Positions 49,370 through 63,354 of a DNA stretch of 64,000 nt are shown one piece after another. The position numbers were made by a program, and so were the translations under genes. The stretch is from Latrodectus hesperus. Lineage: Eukaryota > Arthropoda > Arachnida > Araneae > Theridiidae. Location of the stretch: the NCBI GenBank assembly GCA_037975125.1, contig CM075853.1, forward strand, positions 91,425,794 through 91,489,793, read 5' to 3'. The notes under the pieces were generated by a model. That model was not told where the DNA came from. It searched no databases and saw only the letters and a program-made list of their open reading frames with translations. Each line of letters starts with the position of its first letter. Position 1 is the first letter of the stretch.

Positions 49370-49924
49370 AGTGTCTATACCTGGTTATTTTAATAGTTCT
49401 TATTCGATCCTGAGTCAGTTCTTATTTTCTATTGTAAGTAGAAAGAGCTTTTCAATTGCTGCTTTATCGAGAAAACTATTCTGTAATTAGTTTACCAAAC
49501 TACTGGAACATGTGTTACCATGGCGAAAATACAGCATGTATTATATACATTCTAGGAAAATTAATTTTTATTTAATTGCAGACGTTTTATTTTTTGCATC
49601 TATAAATGAGTATCGAAACAATATTTTCTGTAATTTTCAAATTTTCCTTCTCCCAAATTCTATATGACTGAATGCTGCGTATATATAATGCTTAACTAAT
49701 TTGTCAGTTATTTATATGAATACAAGTGAAGATTATCATTTGGATTTTTTGGATAAAAATTAATTTGTGTTATAACACATAAGCAATATTTACAAAAAAA
49801 GTTAGTTGGATTAACATTGGAATGTCCTTAACTAATCTGCTAAAAACAGTATCAGTGATAGTTAGAATGAGTAGAAAAACATGAGAATGCACGAATACAA
49901 AGACTTGAAACACTTATAGTCTCT
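49370..49924. other. AT-rich DNA, no gene seen
   Basis: No recognisable feature. Confidence 0.55.
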
Positions 49925-50530
49925 ATTTTTTTTTGCTCTTTTTTATTTTTTATATTTTTTTGGGATTATTTGTTTATTTATTTTTATTGTATTTTTTATT
50001 TATTTATTTATTCTTTGTTTATTTTTATTTATGTTAGCTAGTAAGAATGGAGAAAGATTAGTTGTTAGTATTAACAAGGACGCGTATTGCTTATGTGAAA
50101 GATCATGGTAGCTGGTGAGGAAACATTGGACAGAAGCGAAGTAGTGAGCGGGGACGGTGCCGATTATGGGTGCTGAGGTCATTATAGGACGGAAGATTAG
50201 TGATTGATGTATATTCGGTTTTATTTATATTTTCGTACATGTTGCACATGATTTTGGCAAAATATTCTCTTACTGTTGGAAGTTTAAGTTCTTCTCTTAT
50301 TTTTTTGTTTCGAAAATACCAGGGTGCTTTTACTGCCTGTCTAATTATTTTGTTTTAGAGAATTTCTAATTTTTTGATCTTACTGTCATGGGTACAGCCC
50401 CAGAGGGTACAGGCATAGGACAGAAGTGATCTGAGGTATGCTTTGTAAATGAGCACTTTATTTTCAATTGACAGCTCTGAGTTGTATTGAGCAAAAAACT
50501 GAGAAATCATTGATAACTGTCGTTATATAA
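49925..50530 (-). mobile_element. Jockey-like LINE, 5'-truncated 3' end with A-rich tail
   Basis: The plus strand at 49925-50030 is T-rich (TTTATTTATTTATTC and similar), i.e. an AAATA-rich 3' tail on the minus strand. Upstream lies the C-terminal portion of a LINE reverse transcriptase protein. The short open frame 50000-50182 is in the wrong frame and is not a gene. Confidence 0.8.
50100..50525 (-). pseudogene. LINE reverse transcriptase C-terminal (thumb/connection) region, one stop
   Basis: One frame reads LSIENKVLIYKAYLRSLLSY, ACTLWGCTHDSKIKKLEIL, a TAA, then NKIIRQAVKAPWYFRNKKIR and EELKLPTVREYFAKIMCNMY, ending in a proline/arginine-rich NRHRPRSLLRF. The K..IYK.YLR..L.YA...WG...SK...L...QNK..R....AP...RN..I...L.L.T..E pattern is the usual Jockey-clade region following the RT catalytic core. 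The single stop sits where Gln is normal (QNK). The catalytic YADD box lies upstream of the truncation. Confidence 0.85.
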
Positions 50531-53340
50531 ATTATGTGAAATTATATATTTCATTCTACTTTTTTTATCTTTTTACATTGTAAATGATGAATAAAAATTG
50601 TTCTGCATCTAAGAAATTTTCTATGAAAAAACGCTCTTTTTCCTTTTATAAGTAGTGTTTTGAATTTTTTATTGACAAGATAAAAAAATGCTGCAATGGA
50701 GTTGGAATTCTAGTACTATTTATCAAATTTCGATAAATAAAATACTATTACTTAACTGTGAAACAGTTACTAATATTGGCAACATTCAACTCATTAGAAT
50801 ATCTTCCACAGAAGTTCATCAAATTAAGATGAGTGATTTGAAAATTTTTAAATGTACAGTACTCTTATTAAATACCCACTTAGTTTCCAACTGAGTTAAC
50901 TGAGAACACATGATACATTTTGATTCAAGGAGTACCTGCAGGCAGACGTAAATTCTATTTAGTGAACTTCGAAGGATACCTGTTATCTCAAGAAACATAC
51001 CTGTTATTATGTAACATCATGTAAAAGATCTTGAAGTACTGTATATTATGATTTGTCAAAGAAAATCATGTCATCAATGTGAGATAAAAGCATTGTTGGT
51101 CAAGATGAATGCACCCGCTGTGTTGGCTCCGTTTTAAAGCATTTATACTTGGTTCAATGAATTTATAGTATACATCTAAATAACTGCATAGATTAGATTT
51201 TAACAAGGAAAACATGTGAACATTTAGAGAAATTTTATAAAGTTAAACTGAAACGATAAACATTAAACTAATGCAACAAATATTATAAGCAGAATAAAAT
51301 TATATATTTTTGGTATTAATAAATTAGCATCTCCACAGCCAATTTTACGCAAAGCCCAATTAGTACCATGGTAATTGCGCCAAATTATAACAAAAGCAAT
51401 CAATAATACAAATTTTCATTTGAAATATATTGATTTATATACATATAAATAAAAAATTATTTGCGGTAATGGTAATACATAAGTAATCATATTTTTTGTG
51501 TGCATGCTATTTATCAAAATAAATGAAAAATCTAAGAATTTGAAAAGAAAAAATCAAATTATTTTTTCTTTTAAAAGTGATATTAGATCAAAGTTTCAGT
51601 TTAAACATGAAGTTATACAAAGGCCACATTAAAATATATATATTGTAAGTCATTTTAGTTCTAATGCAAAAATTTACTAAAAAGACGAACAAAAAATTAA
51701 TACAATGGGTACAGATGTAAAATTTATATTAAATATTTATTATGGCACATTGAAGTCCAAATTAAAAAAATCACTTATGACACAAGTTTCAATTTAAATG
51801 GAAAAATGTAAGTTTAACAGTTTAACACATGAAACAGCATACATTATAAAATAATTTAAGATACAACACTTTAAAATGATGTATTGAATTACAAAATAGT
51901 CTCATTTATGGATTAATTAAAAAAATCAAACGAAGTTTATATAATGCTTGTTTCTCTGCATGCAGTGATTACATGAATATTATTATTTCTGAATCACCAT
52001 TGATTTTGTTTACATTTTGCACTCTTGCTCTCCTTATCACAAAAAATGACAATTTTAAAAAAGAAAAAACAATATCAATTGTTTTTTTAGATACAGAAAA
52101 TATTCTGAAACGGCATATTGCATCCCTTAGATGAATTTTATAGAGATAAACTTTACAGAGTTCAATTTAGTGTTAACTGTTTTAATTTAAAAACATTGCA
52201 ATCAGGATATATCGAAATATTATTTTCAACTAGTCAGAGACCAGCCTTCCAGTATAAGTTTCATCACATTCCATGCAACCATTTTCAACTCAATCTTGAA
52301 CAAAAATTCAGTAGACAAACATAATAAGGATTTATTCTTCCAGAACAAAGTAAATTAAAATTTTATTTTGTAAAATGTTAGCTAATTTAAATATTCTAAA
52401 GCACTTAATTTTCATAGTTTGTACATATATTAGAAAAACCAACCACATTTGCTTGTTAAGTTGTATTCATTTAAGTTATATATCATCTATATAATATATT
52501 TTAAGTATTGTAATATATTCAAGATATAAATCATTTCTACCATCCTTAAAGCATTTTAAGATTACCATAAGTGTTTAAGATCAAGTGTAATTACAAAACA
52601 TAAGCGATAAATAAAAAAAATTCAATTAATCTAATATTTCCCAATAATGACATAAATAATGATAATATTATATGTAACGTCAATAATAGTTGGTAACAAA
52701 ATATCTTTCATACGTAATTTACTATGGAACTTACGATTTTATATCAAATAAATAATTAGAATTCATTCACAAAATTTGTTCATAGTTTCACAAAACTTGA
52801 TATCTTCTTTTATTCTTTGGCTTCGACCAACTAATCTAATAATAATTGTGGCTCTAATTTAAAATATGATCTTGAAGCTTCCCTGATCCACAAAATACTT
52901 ATGCTATTATATAAAGAATTTCAAAACGTTCAATCGTCGCTCAAAAAATTATGATTCAACATAGACATTTTATATTATTAACTAAATTTCTTATACATTT
53001 TCTGCTGGGAGTTAATGATATAATCCTTGTAATAACCAAATAAAAATATACTTATATAAAATTTTAACAAAAATTCTGTAAAACAATAATCGCGAATACT
53101 AAAATTATCGTTTAAATTGTTCGAAAATTGTAACAGTTTATTTCACTTCAAGTGTAATTAAATTATTATACAAACTTCGACTGAATTTATGTGAAAAAAA
53201 TAAATGTTATACGTAATTGTAAATCAAAACTGAAGGACTATTATATATAACATAATACTATCTTACTTACTAAATTTAGATAAATATTCAAATTACATCC
53301 ATATAAATGTTTGTTTTTCTTCTACATGAATATATTCATC
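50531..53340. other. AT-rich DNA, no gene seen
   Basis: Near 50930-51130 the minus strand shows a weak SHIDDMIFFDKS phrase that resembles a retroelement Y(L/V)DD box, but with stops around it; I do not annotate it. The open frames 50688-50894 and 52118-52324 have no domain. Confidence 0.5.
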
Positions 53341-53560
53341 AGAGATCCAAAGACTGACATCCTGTAGATGTCTATTTTTGATCCACACAGGTCTACGAAT
53401 AAACAGCCATCAATTGAAATCTAATGGACGTCTATACTGATCAACCGGCAAACATCCACAAAACGTCTAGTCATGGACGTCCAGTAGACGTCTATTTAAC
53501 ATCTATGACGCCAACTTTATATGGTGGATATTTTCTGGACGTCTATTAGACATTCCTGGT
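53341..53560. repeat. Cluster of ACGTCT-containing short repeats
   Basis: GGACGTCTAT, AAACGTCTAG, GGACGTCCAG, AGACGTCTAT, a second GGACGTCTAT and degenerate GATGTCTAT/CATCTATGACG phrases are packed into about 200 bases. Several contain the palindrome GACGTC. The surrounding DNA lacks it. Possibly an old tandem array or the subterminal repeats of an unidentified element. Confidence 0.65.
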
Positions 53561-53569
53561 TGCGAGAGA

Positions 53570-53985
53570 ATCGATAACATCAGGATCGGTTGGGTGAAAG
53601 TCCAACAAGGTACAGAAGGGAATGAGGTACAGGAGGGAATTGCAAATGCGAAAGCACTATCAACTGATTCTCCTCATGTCATATCAATACCAGGTAGTTA
53701 TTAAAACATTTTTACTTGATAGCTGGATAATTTAATGCCAACAGGAAGAATGAAACAGTAGAACAATTGGAATAAATGTTCACGAGTTGATACCGAAGGT
53801 TACCCGGAAATTCAATAACTGGACTTGGAATTCCATATTTTTGTTAACATGACCCATTACCATTCTATTTCCATAGGTTCCACATACATCTGAAACTAAA
53901 AGCTGCGCTTCTGAGAAGGAAAGTAACCCACTCCACTGCATGCATCTTAATGTTATTCTGGCATTAAATCATACCCAGTGAAAAT
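53570..53985 (+). pseudogene. LINE ORF2 RNase H and C-terminal remnant
   Basis: From the Trp at 53591 it reads WVKVQQGTEGNEVQEGIANA, close to the W...H.G..GNE.AD.LAK signature of LINE RNase H; the His is replaced by Gln and the Ala-Asp pair is altered. After frame slips come SITGLGIPYF, LPFYFHRFHI and CASEKESNPLHCMHLNVI. These match the (F)ITGHGPFP.Y..RF.I and C.CG..G.PLHY...C blocks near the end of Jockey/I-type ORF2. No intact frame remains and there is no reverse-transcriptase part upstream. Confidence 0.72.
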
Positions 53986-54391
53986 AAGAAGATTATCTAT
54001 GAGAAGAGAATTTCGAGCTACCATATATCACGAGGCAGATTAAATAAAACAGTTGAATTCATGATTAACCATGAAAATCTGATTTTTTTAGATTAGAAAC
54101 TCTTCTACACCATAGATAAAAACAAGACTTTTTTTATCTTATATATTTATGAGAGAAATAAGATTATATTTCTGTAAATATCAAAAACTTTCTGTAAATA
54201 TAATTTAAGAATTCTAAATATTAATTATATATAATGAAGAATTTCGCAGAACTACAAAACAAACACCCTTATTTTATGTTGTGTTCATCGTTAACTCCAT
54301 AATCATTATATTTTCATCTTTTTTTCATATTTATAATTAGCTAGAATCTCCTCATTTTCTGTAATGTTATACAATGTTTCACGTTCAACTA

Positions 54392-55922
54392 CACTGCTCA
54401 AAACAATTAAAGGATATTGCTGTTTTAGGTGGATCTTGTGGCTAGGAAACTTTTTAGCTGATTGATACGTAGTCGACAGACGTAGTAGGTTATACGAGAA
54501 TAAATTACACATGTTTGGCAGAAAAAAATGTATTTCATTGCGACTTTGTGTACAAAAGGAAAAAAACACAATTTGTGCATATGAGAAAAAAAGAATAAAA
54601 AAGGTGTTGTCTTCAAAGGAAGTCATTTTCAGTATGGGGTATGGTTTTTACAGACGGCCATCAACGTTGAACACCTTTGAGGCATGGAGTCAATGAGGCT
54701 ATTAATCACGAGTTAGGGTATTCTGTCCCACTCTTCCAGAAGAGCACTTCCCAGTTCTTGGCAAGTTTGTGATGGTGGTTGGTGACCAGCAACTCGTCTT
54801 CCTATAGCGTCCCAAACATGTTCTATTGGATTCATGTCTGAAGAACACGCTGGCCATTCCATTCGTACGATTCCTTCCTTGAAAAGGAAATCCTCCACCA
54901 GGTTAGCACGATGTGGCCTGCAGTTATCGTCCATTAAAATGAAGTCATCTCCGATTGCTGCAGCGTAAGGGACTACAATAGGTCTGAAGATTTCATCCCT
55001 ATATCAGCGACCAGTCAGAGGTCCATTTTGAATGATATAGAGGCCTGTGTGCCCGTCAATGGAGATGCCACCATACACCAACACTCCCCCACCACCAAAT
55101 CTGACACTTTCGTGCACGAACGCTGGATTATTCCTACTGCCAAGGTCCTACCAGATGAAAATACGCCTATTATCAGGATGAACAGAAAAACGGTACTTAT
55201 CAGAAAAAAACATTGCTCCATTCATTTCTCCTCCAGTTCAAATGCTCTGTTGCCCACTCCCTGTGGTCACGACGATGCCTTGATGTTATTTTAACACCTA
55301 CCATCGGTCGGCGAGCATACAGACCTACACCATGGAGCCGGTTTCGGACAGCCTGAGTTGAAACCGTGGTGTCAGTAGCCGAGCGAATGTGTTGTTGGAG
55401 AAGAGTAGCGTTCATATTTCGGTGTCTCCGAGCCGTTAACACTAAATAACGATCTTCATTGGGCGCTGTTGACCATCTACGACCTTGCTTTGGTCTTCGG
55501 CCTGCACTTCCAGTCTCCAAAAAACGGTTCCAGATCCTGGAAATCACACTTTGTAACACTCCAATGGCTTGTGCTACTCCGGCTTGAGTTTTGCTCCCTT
55601 CTAACCTGCTAACATTTCTCCAAGCTTCTGAATCGGGTAAATGACTTCACTGAGACATCGTACTCATCGAAACAAAGCAGTCACTGAATACTGATCATCC
55701 TTGTATTAATTGTCTTTTATTCAGTTGAAAGTCAAATTTCATTCACTACCGCTGAAGTGACGTTTTTGACTTCCAACTCAAAATTAGCATACTCCACAGT
55801 TTGAAAATCAGAAAAATTTTCCTTTGTGATTCTCTTCTTCCATTTTCAGCAAAAAAAAAAATTTCGTTTATATCTTTATTTTATGTAAAACTTACAATAT
55901 CCTTTAATTGTTTTGAGCAGTG
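54392..55922 (-). mobile_element. Tc1 (DD34E) transposon, inactive
   Basis: CACTGCTCAAAACAATTAAA begins at 54392, and its complement ends at 55922. The inverted repeats are identical over 28 bp. TA lies on both sides (54390-54391, 55923-55924). The length is 1,531 bp. This is a different Tc1 lineage from the one at 44239-45647, with unrelated ends and diverged protein. Confidence 0.95.
54629..55658 (-). pseudogene. Tc1-like DD34E transposase with four in-frame stops and a frameshift
   Basis: The start is the ATG at 55656-55658 (MSQ then TGA at codon 4). It is followed by EAWRNVSRLEGSKTQAGVAQ and VISRIWNRFLETGS (helix-turn-helix) and by RNRLHGVGLYARRPMVGV. A slip in a T-run near 55205 precedes SDKYRF (first Asp). 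TAG follows IFIW, and VRFGGGGVLVYGGISIDGHT comes next, then TGR with a TGA. LMDDNCRPHRANLVEDFL carries the second Asp and CSSDMNPIEHVW the Glu, 34 residues apart. A TAA follows WDRIP, and the chain ends LIDSMPQRCSTLMAVCKNHT-P-Y with TGA at 54629-54631. Overall length is normal (about 343 codons); the gene is dead. Confidence 0.93.
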
Positions 55923-55929
55923 TACTATA

Positions 55930-57770
<1,841 letters not shown>

Positions 57771-57878
57771 ATACACATACAAACAGTTCTTCAAGGCGCA
57801 CGGAGGAATAATGCATACGACAGAGACAAGACACTGCTCAATGATGAGAACACATAGAGAAAAAAATCTTTATTAATT

Positions 57879-58958
57879 TCAAACATTTTCCACATGAGTG
57901 CCATCACAGGCAATTACGCATTGCATGCGGGAGATGGTGGACAGTGTCGCTGCACGCAACATGGCACGAGGGATGTTTCCAATCTCACGCCGTATAGAAT
58001 CCTTTAAGTCCGACAATGTTTGAGGATTGCACAGATAAACTCTGGATTTGAGATAGCCCCAAAACCAGAAATCCATAGGCGTCAGATCTGGAGATCGCGC
58101 AGGCCACGGAAAAGGATAATAGCGTGAGATGATGCGATCACCAAAATGCTGATCCAGGAGCCTTTTAACTGACCTCGCTATATGTGGAGGTGAGCCATCT
58201 TGCATCCAAACAATGTCATTGAGTGCATTCAGCCGACGCAACTTCGGTAAGACATAATTTTTCAGCATGGCTGCATACCGAGGGCCCGTTACAGAACATG
58301 TTGCAGGGCTAGTCGGGGTCGTTTCCTCAAAGAAGAACGAGCCCAGAACAAATGTAGCTGTAATGCCGCACCACGCAGTCACTTTGGCGTCAAATAATGG
58401 TACTGGCGCCACAGCATGAGGATTCGTCTCTCCCCAGTGCACACAATTCTTTCTGTTAATGCTGCTATTTAAGGTGAAATGCGCCTCGTCCGTCCATAGT
58501 ATGCAAAGTGTCCAGTCGTTATCCGCATCATATCGTAACAAAAATGCATTTGCGAAGTCCAGACGTTGTTGTGGGTCACCCGGCTCCAACATCTGGACGC
58601 GCTGGAACCGATAGGGAAACATGTGAAGTACCGAGCGCAAGAGCTTGCGGACCGTTGAGTTCGGAATATCCAACACGCGCGCTATGCCTCTTGCGGTTTC
58701 TGTGTGTCCTGCAGTCACTGTATGGTGCACTTCCATGACAACGTCCTCAGAAACAGTTGGCCATCCGGAGCGCTGTTTGTCACAGGTGCAGCCTGTATCT
58801 TCGAATTTCCGCACTAAATCACGCAGAGCTTGCAGAGTACATGGGCCGCGTCGTTGTCGATGATTGCGGCGATACACACGCAAGGCTTCCGCAGCGTTCA
58901 TCCCATTTTGGTAATAGAGTTTGATCAATTCACCGCGAACTTTCCTAGGAAGACTCAT
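57879..58958 (-). CDS. DD41D (rosa/Visitor-type) transposase, full length
   Basis: 359 codons, no interruption. It starts MSLPRKVRGELIKLYYQNGM, a DUF4817-type helix-turn-helix (about residues 1-60). A second helix-turn-helix follows around 70-110 (TARGIARVLDIPNSTVRKLL). The DDE core has LWTDEAHF (Asp157), VTAWCGITATFVLG (193-206), WMQDGSPPHIA (Asp254) and SPDLTPMDFWFWGYLK (Asp296). The 41 residues between Asp254 and Asp296 define DD41D. It would cut the element's long inverted repeats and join them at TA. The upstream and downstream spaces inside the element are short (about 190 and 110 bp to the inverted repeats). All three catalytic residues and the conserved Trp and Arg residues around them are kept, in contrast to the two related broken copies in this window. 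Whether it is expressed cannot be seen. Confidence 0.95.
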   Translation of the reverse strand: MSLPRKVRGELIKLYYQNGMNAAEALRVYRRNHRQRRGPCTLQALRDLVRKFEDTGCTCDKQRSGWPTVSEDVVMEVHHTVTAGHTETARGIARVLDIPNSTVRKLLRSVLHMFPYRFQRVQMLEPGDPQQRLDFANAFLLRYDADNDWTLCILWTDEAHFTLNSSINRKNCVHWGETNPHAVAPVPLFDAKVTAWCGITATFVLGSFFFEETTPTSPATCSVTGPRYAAMLKNYVLPKLRRLNALNDIVWMQDGSPPHIARSVKRLLDQHFGDRIISRYYPFPWPARSPDLTPMDFWFWGYLKSRVYLCNPQTLSDLKDSIRREIGNIPRAMLRAATLSTISRMQCVIACDGTHVENV

Positions 58959-59150
58959 ATCGTCGGCATGTGCGAGTTCCCGAATGACGACTTCGTATAC
59001 CCGCTTGGTATTTTATGGGTTTCCTACGCTGAATATCTGGCGACCGGCGTTCTGTGATTGGTTTCTTGACTCTGTCACATGCAAATTTATTGCGTGCGCC
59101 CAGATCGTGTTTTATTGGCCGGTTTTCAGAACTCTTTTTTGTGTTTGCAG

Positions 59151-60175
<1,025 letters not shown>

Positions 60176-60179
60176 AGCT

Positions 60180-61050
60180 TCTAACTTTATAAAGTATCAG
60201 CCTATCTCACAATGATTTGCATGATGGCAAAGTTATTGCAGAGACTTGTGATCAATAGACTAAAATGATATGAAACCAAGTGATTTCAGCTCCACATGCT
60301 GGATTATTTGAAACGGCTCCACTGAAAACCTTGTCTTCCCTATTTTTCAGACTACTAAAGATAAACTTAATAAGGGCAACATTGTCAGTGCTGCTTTTGT
60401 AGATTTCAAAGGACCATATGTTACTGTTTGGAAATCTAGACTCATGTTTAAACTAGTACTAAGCAAATATGAGAAAATATTCTGCTATGGTTAGGTATTG
60501 ATCAACGTCTTATAAATTTCTGTTCTTCTTCAGGAAGCTGTTTTGCGGTTCAATATTTATATATATATATATTTATATGCCATGTCAAGACTCGTTTTAT
60601 GATGTTTAGAAAACAATATAGTTGTCAGCACGAAGTGAACAACCTATCAGTCTTTTTCATTATGTCACCGAACATTACAGCTGAATATAATGTAAAACAC
60701 CACATCTCTCCCAACGGTAGGAGTACCATTACCTGAAAGCAATTTTCTATCGTAAACTCATTTGGAAATTATATATTTATGATTTTAAATAACAGAAAAG
60801 CTGAGAAACACATATTACGGCTTAAACGACATGTAGCAGTTAGGTGGAATTTTGCTTTGACAAAACTACTTACTACCTATAAGACCTATATAAAACCTGT
60901 CATAACTTAAAATAGCGTCCCACTTATTACTGTATCTTAAGGAGGTATTCATAAACTTGAATATACCTATAAGACAATGCACTTCTCATTATCACTGATG
61001 CTGTTAAAACCACACCTGCTGATGCTCTGTTGTATATATAATGCTGTATC
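60180..61050 (+). pseudogene. LINE reverse transcriptase remnant (motif A to C-terminal region)
   Basis: One frame gives NGSTENLVFPIFQTTKDKLN then KGNIVSAAFVDFKGPYVTVW, corresponding to the STE..... and AFVDFKGAYDTVW block (RT motif A); the second conserved Asp is changed to Val. An upstream YQPIS (YRPISLT) phrase is also seen. Further on, after many stops, come ILRLKRHVAVRWNFALTKLL, TTYKTYIKPVIT and DAVKTTPADALLY, matching the L..TYK.YIKPVI.YG and ITGAVK.TP...L region near the C-terminus of Jockey-like ORF2. The YADD box is not recoverable. Dead. Confidence 0.82.
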
Positions 61051-61360
61051 CCTATGTTGTTATAGTCTAATGCCAGCTATGCTGGCAATATGGGGTGCTC
61101 TGCTGCACTTTTCCAAATGAACCGTAATTTGTAGTGGATTCCAACTTTATAAGTACACACATGCTATAGGTATCCATTTATAGCATAGGCAACCATCTAC
61201 AACTCGGTCATTCAAGGAAAGGACAATGACAGGAGAAAGAGAGAGAAAGAGCAAGTACATTCATGCCCGCGAACTGGAATTCGAAACCAGGACCTTCCTA
61301 TCTGAAGTCAAGTAAAATCATACATCTGTCACGCTAACCACAAGACTTAGTGGGTGACGT
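61051..61360 (-). mobile_element. SINE family B, copy 2, with tRNA head
   Basis: The minus strand begins near 61360 with a tRNA-like head: AGTCTTGTGGTTAGCGTGAC (A-box region) and GGTTTCGAATTCC (B-box). A body follows that matches 33690-33910 (GCATGAATGTACTTGCTC, ATGGTTGCCTATG, GTTCATTTGGAAAAGTG). It ends in a TATAACAACA tail near 61050. It lies within the LINE at 60176-61700. Confidence 0.82.
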
Positions 61361-61702
61361 TGAACCACTATGCAATATGAAATAAAGAAATCTCTCTAAG
61401 CTTTGAAACTCTTTCAGAAGTTAATTAGTCTATATTTCAATGATGGTGGATTAAATCTGGACCTTGTAGGCTGTATCATTCCCGCTTCTGAGAAGCCAGA
61501 AATTCGTTGAACAGTTTAACACCTTATTTTTATGTTTTTTAATAATGTTTTAATTCTTACTCAGTTCTTGAGTTTACTTTATATTTTTGATATGTAGTTT
61601 GCATCCTAGATATATCTATTTTTTAGTTTTTTTAATCTATGTACGGCATAAAGATAATGTTGATATCACCTGTTGCATTGGAAATAAAAAATATCTATCT
61701 AC

Positions 61703-63141
61703 ATATATATTATCTAAAAATATTTTTTTGATATTTCAAGAGTTCCTATCATTAATTATATGTTAGAGTAAAATAGCAACATGCGTAATGAATGCATAAA
61801 CATTTATTACAGTTGTGGGCCAATAGTAGTAAATCGATGCTAGGGAAGTTAGCTAGTGTTGAAACATTTGATAAATGTTACATTTATGTTTTAATCACCA
61901 TTATTTGTATACGAATGGGTGTTTAGAGTTTTTATGAGTTTCTTAGTTCGTGATATGCGTACAACTACGTGCATCTAGATTGTAGCATATATTTCTTGGG
62001 GGTAGTTAACGTGATTTACAAAAATCAAAATAATTAAGTACACAATGCATGTATATATAAATGCAAAAATTCAAAAACATTTTTATTCAGAATTTCTGTA
62101 TGTGGGATATATATTTTAAAAATAATATTACTATTCTTTTAAAAATCATAATTTTTAAAAGAATAAGTGACGTAAGCCAAAAACTGTTTTTATATTAAAA
62201 CTTTTATATCCAGAACTTTTAATTTTTCATTGGATAGGAGAAGAAACCAAATATTAGTTATTACGAATAATTATCATGTTTTATGGATCAACGTTTATTA
62301 ATATTTAGGAATGAAGTCCAGTTTAATTCATATAAAATATTTTTGATTTCTAAGGAATCATTCGCATGATGTATTTTAATATGATTTTACTTGACAACAT
62401 ATAATGATTTCTATTAGTACATATGATTTAAAACTTATGATTCATGAGCACATTATTGTGTGTAAACTTTTATTTCCTGCGCTGTAAGAACAAAAAGAAT
62501 TTATTTTTCAGAAGAAAAAGATTTTTTGGATAAAGAAACGGAGTTGTAAAATTATTCTCCTTATTCATTTATTGCTGACCTCATAGTACATTAATAGCAG
62601 AATATCAAAAGAAAATTGGGTTACCTTACGTTATTAAAAGAAAATTCATTGAAGGAAGTCAAGTCATGGATAAATATTTAACTAACAATTTCTGTACAAA
62701 TAACGTAAATTATTTAAGTTTAATCTCAATGCTTTTTTCACACAATTTTTGCAGAAAAATCAATAAATCAATAGAGATATTAATATTTGTTATTTTGTTA
62801 CATGGCAACATTCTTTGTTTCCACATTCTTATTTATTTTTTCTAAAATTATAAAAAAAACTACCTAAATATCTAATTTTTGTATCAAATAATTAAGGAAT
62901 TGTTGGGAAATTTAATACACTTTGTTGAATATATAAGAAAAAAATTTCTTTAAATAATTTAGATACTCACAATAGATTTCTATTTCTTGAACACATTGGA
63001 AATAATATATACTAGTCTTTACCAGAAAGAAGACTATTGAACATCACGCTATTCTTCAATTTTGTCGATTTTTAAAAGATTGCAAAAAATGTCCTTCAAT
63101 AAGACAAGAGAAAAAGCTGATGTCCTTTGTGTTATTGCAGA
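61703..63141. other. AT-rich DNA, no gene seen
   Basis: No recognisable feature. Confidence 0.55.
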
Positions 63142-63354
63142 AGTATCATAGTTGATAAGAGAAAACGCAATCCAACCAGACAAGATGGCGTTTCTCATGC
63201 AGTAAATTTCATGACTTGGGCAGATACACAAAAAAGAAGAAACAGAGGAAACGTTTATTTCCAGCCATTATTCTCCAGCATCTTCTTATTGAAAAAGGGC
63301 ATTATTTGTCTAAGAGACAATAACTTCTTTCAAATGTTACATTTTTTGTCGTGA
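63142..63354 (+). CDS. Possible terminal exon of an unknown gene (speculative)
   Basis: An acceptor-like sequence (CCTTTGTGTTATTGCAG ending at 63141) precedes an open stretch of about 70 codons to a TGA at 63352-63354. The first half is richer in G+C than its surroundings and encodes a basic, hydrophilic peptide (SIIVDKRKRNPTRQDGVSHA, TWADTQKRRNRGNVYF). No domain is recognised and no upstream exon with matching phase can be shown. Chance or an old repeat are real alternatives. Confidence 0.22.
   Translation, partial: SIIVDKRKRNPTRQDGVSHAVNFMTWADTQKRRNRGNVYFQPLFSSIFLLKKGIICLRDNNFFQMLHFLS

Larger units (their letters stand above)
60176..61700 (+). mobile_element. Decayed LINE, interrupted by a SINE
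   Basis: Reverse-transcriptase remnants run from about 60180 to 61050. The SINE family B copy at 61051-61360 follows in opposite orientation. From about 61361 the sequence continues as probable LINE 3' region, with one readable phrase (LDLVGCIIPASEKPEIR) near 61455-61510. It ends in a tail resembling LINE 3' ends, GTTGCATTGGAAATAAAAAA followed by a TATCTATC run (about 61672-61702). Confidence 0.72.

Noticed and set aside
50930..51130. Weak DDM phrase on the minus strand suggesting an LTR-retrotransposon reverse transcriptase
   Set aside because: Only a dozen residues look right, stops flank it, and no neighbouring RT, RNase H or integrase motif can be found.
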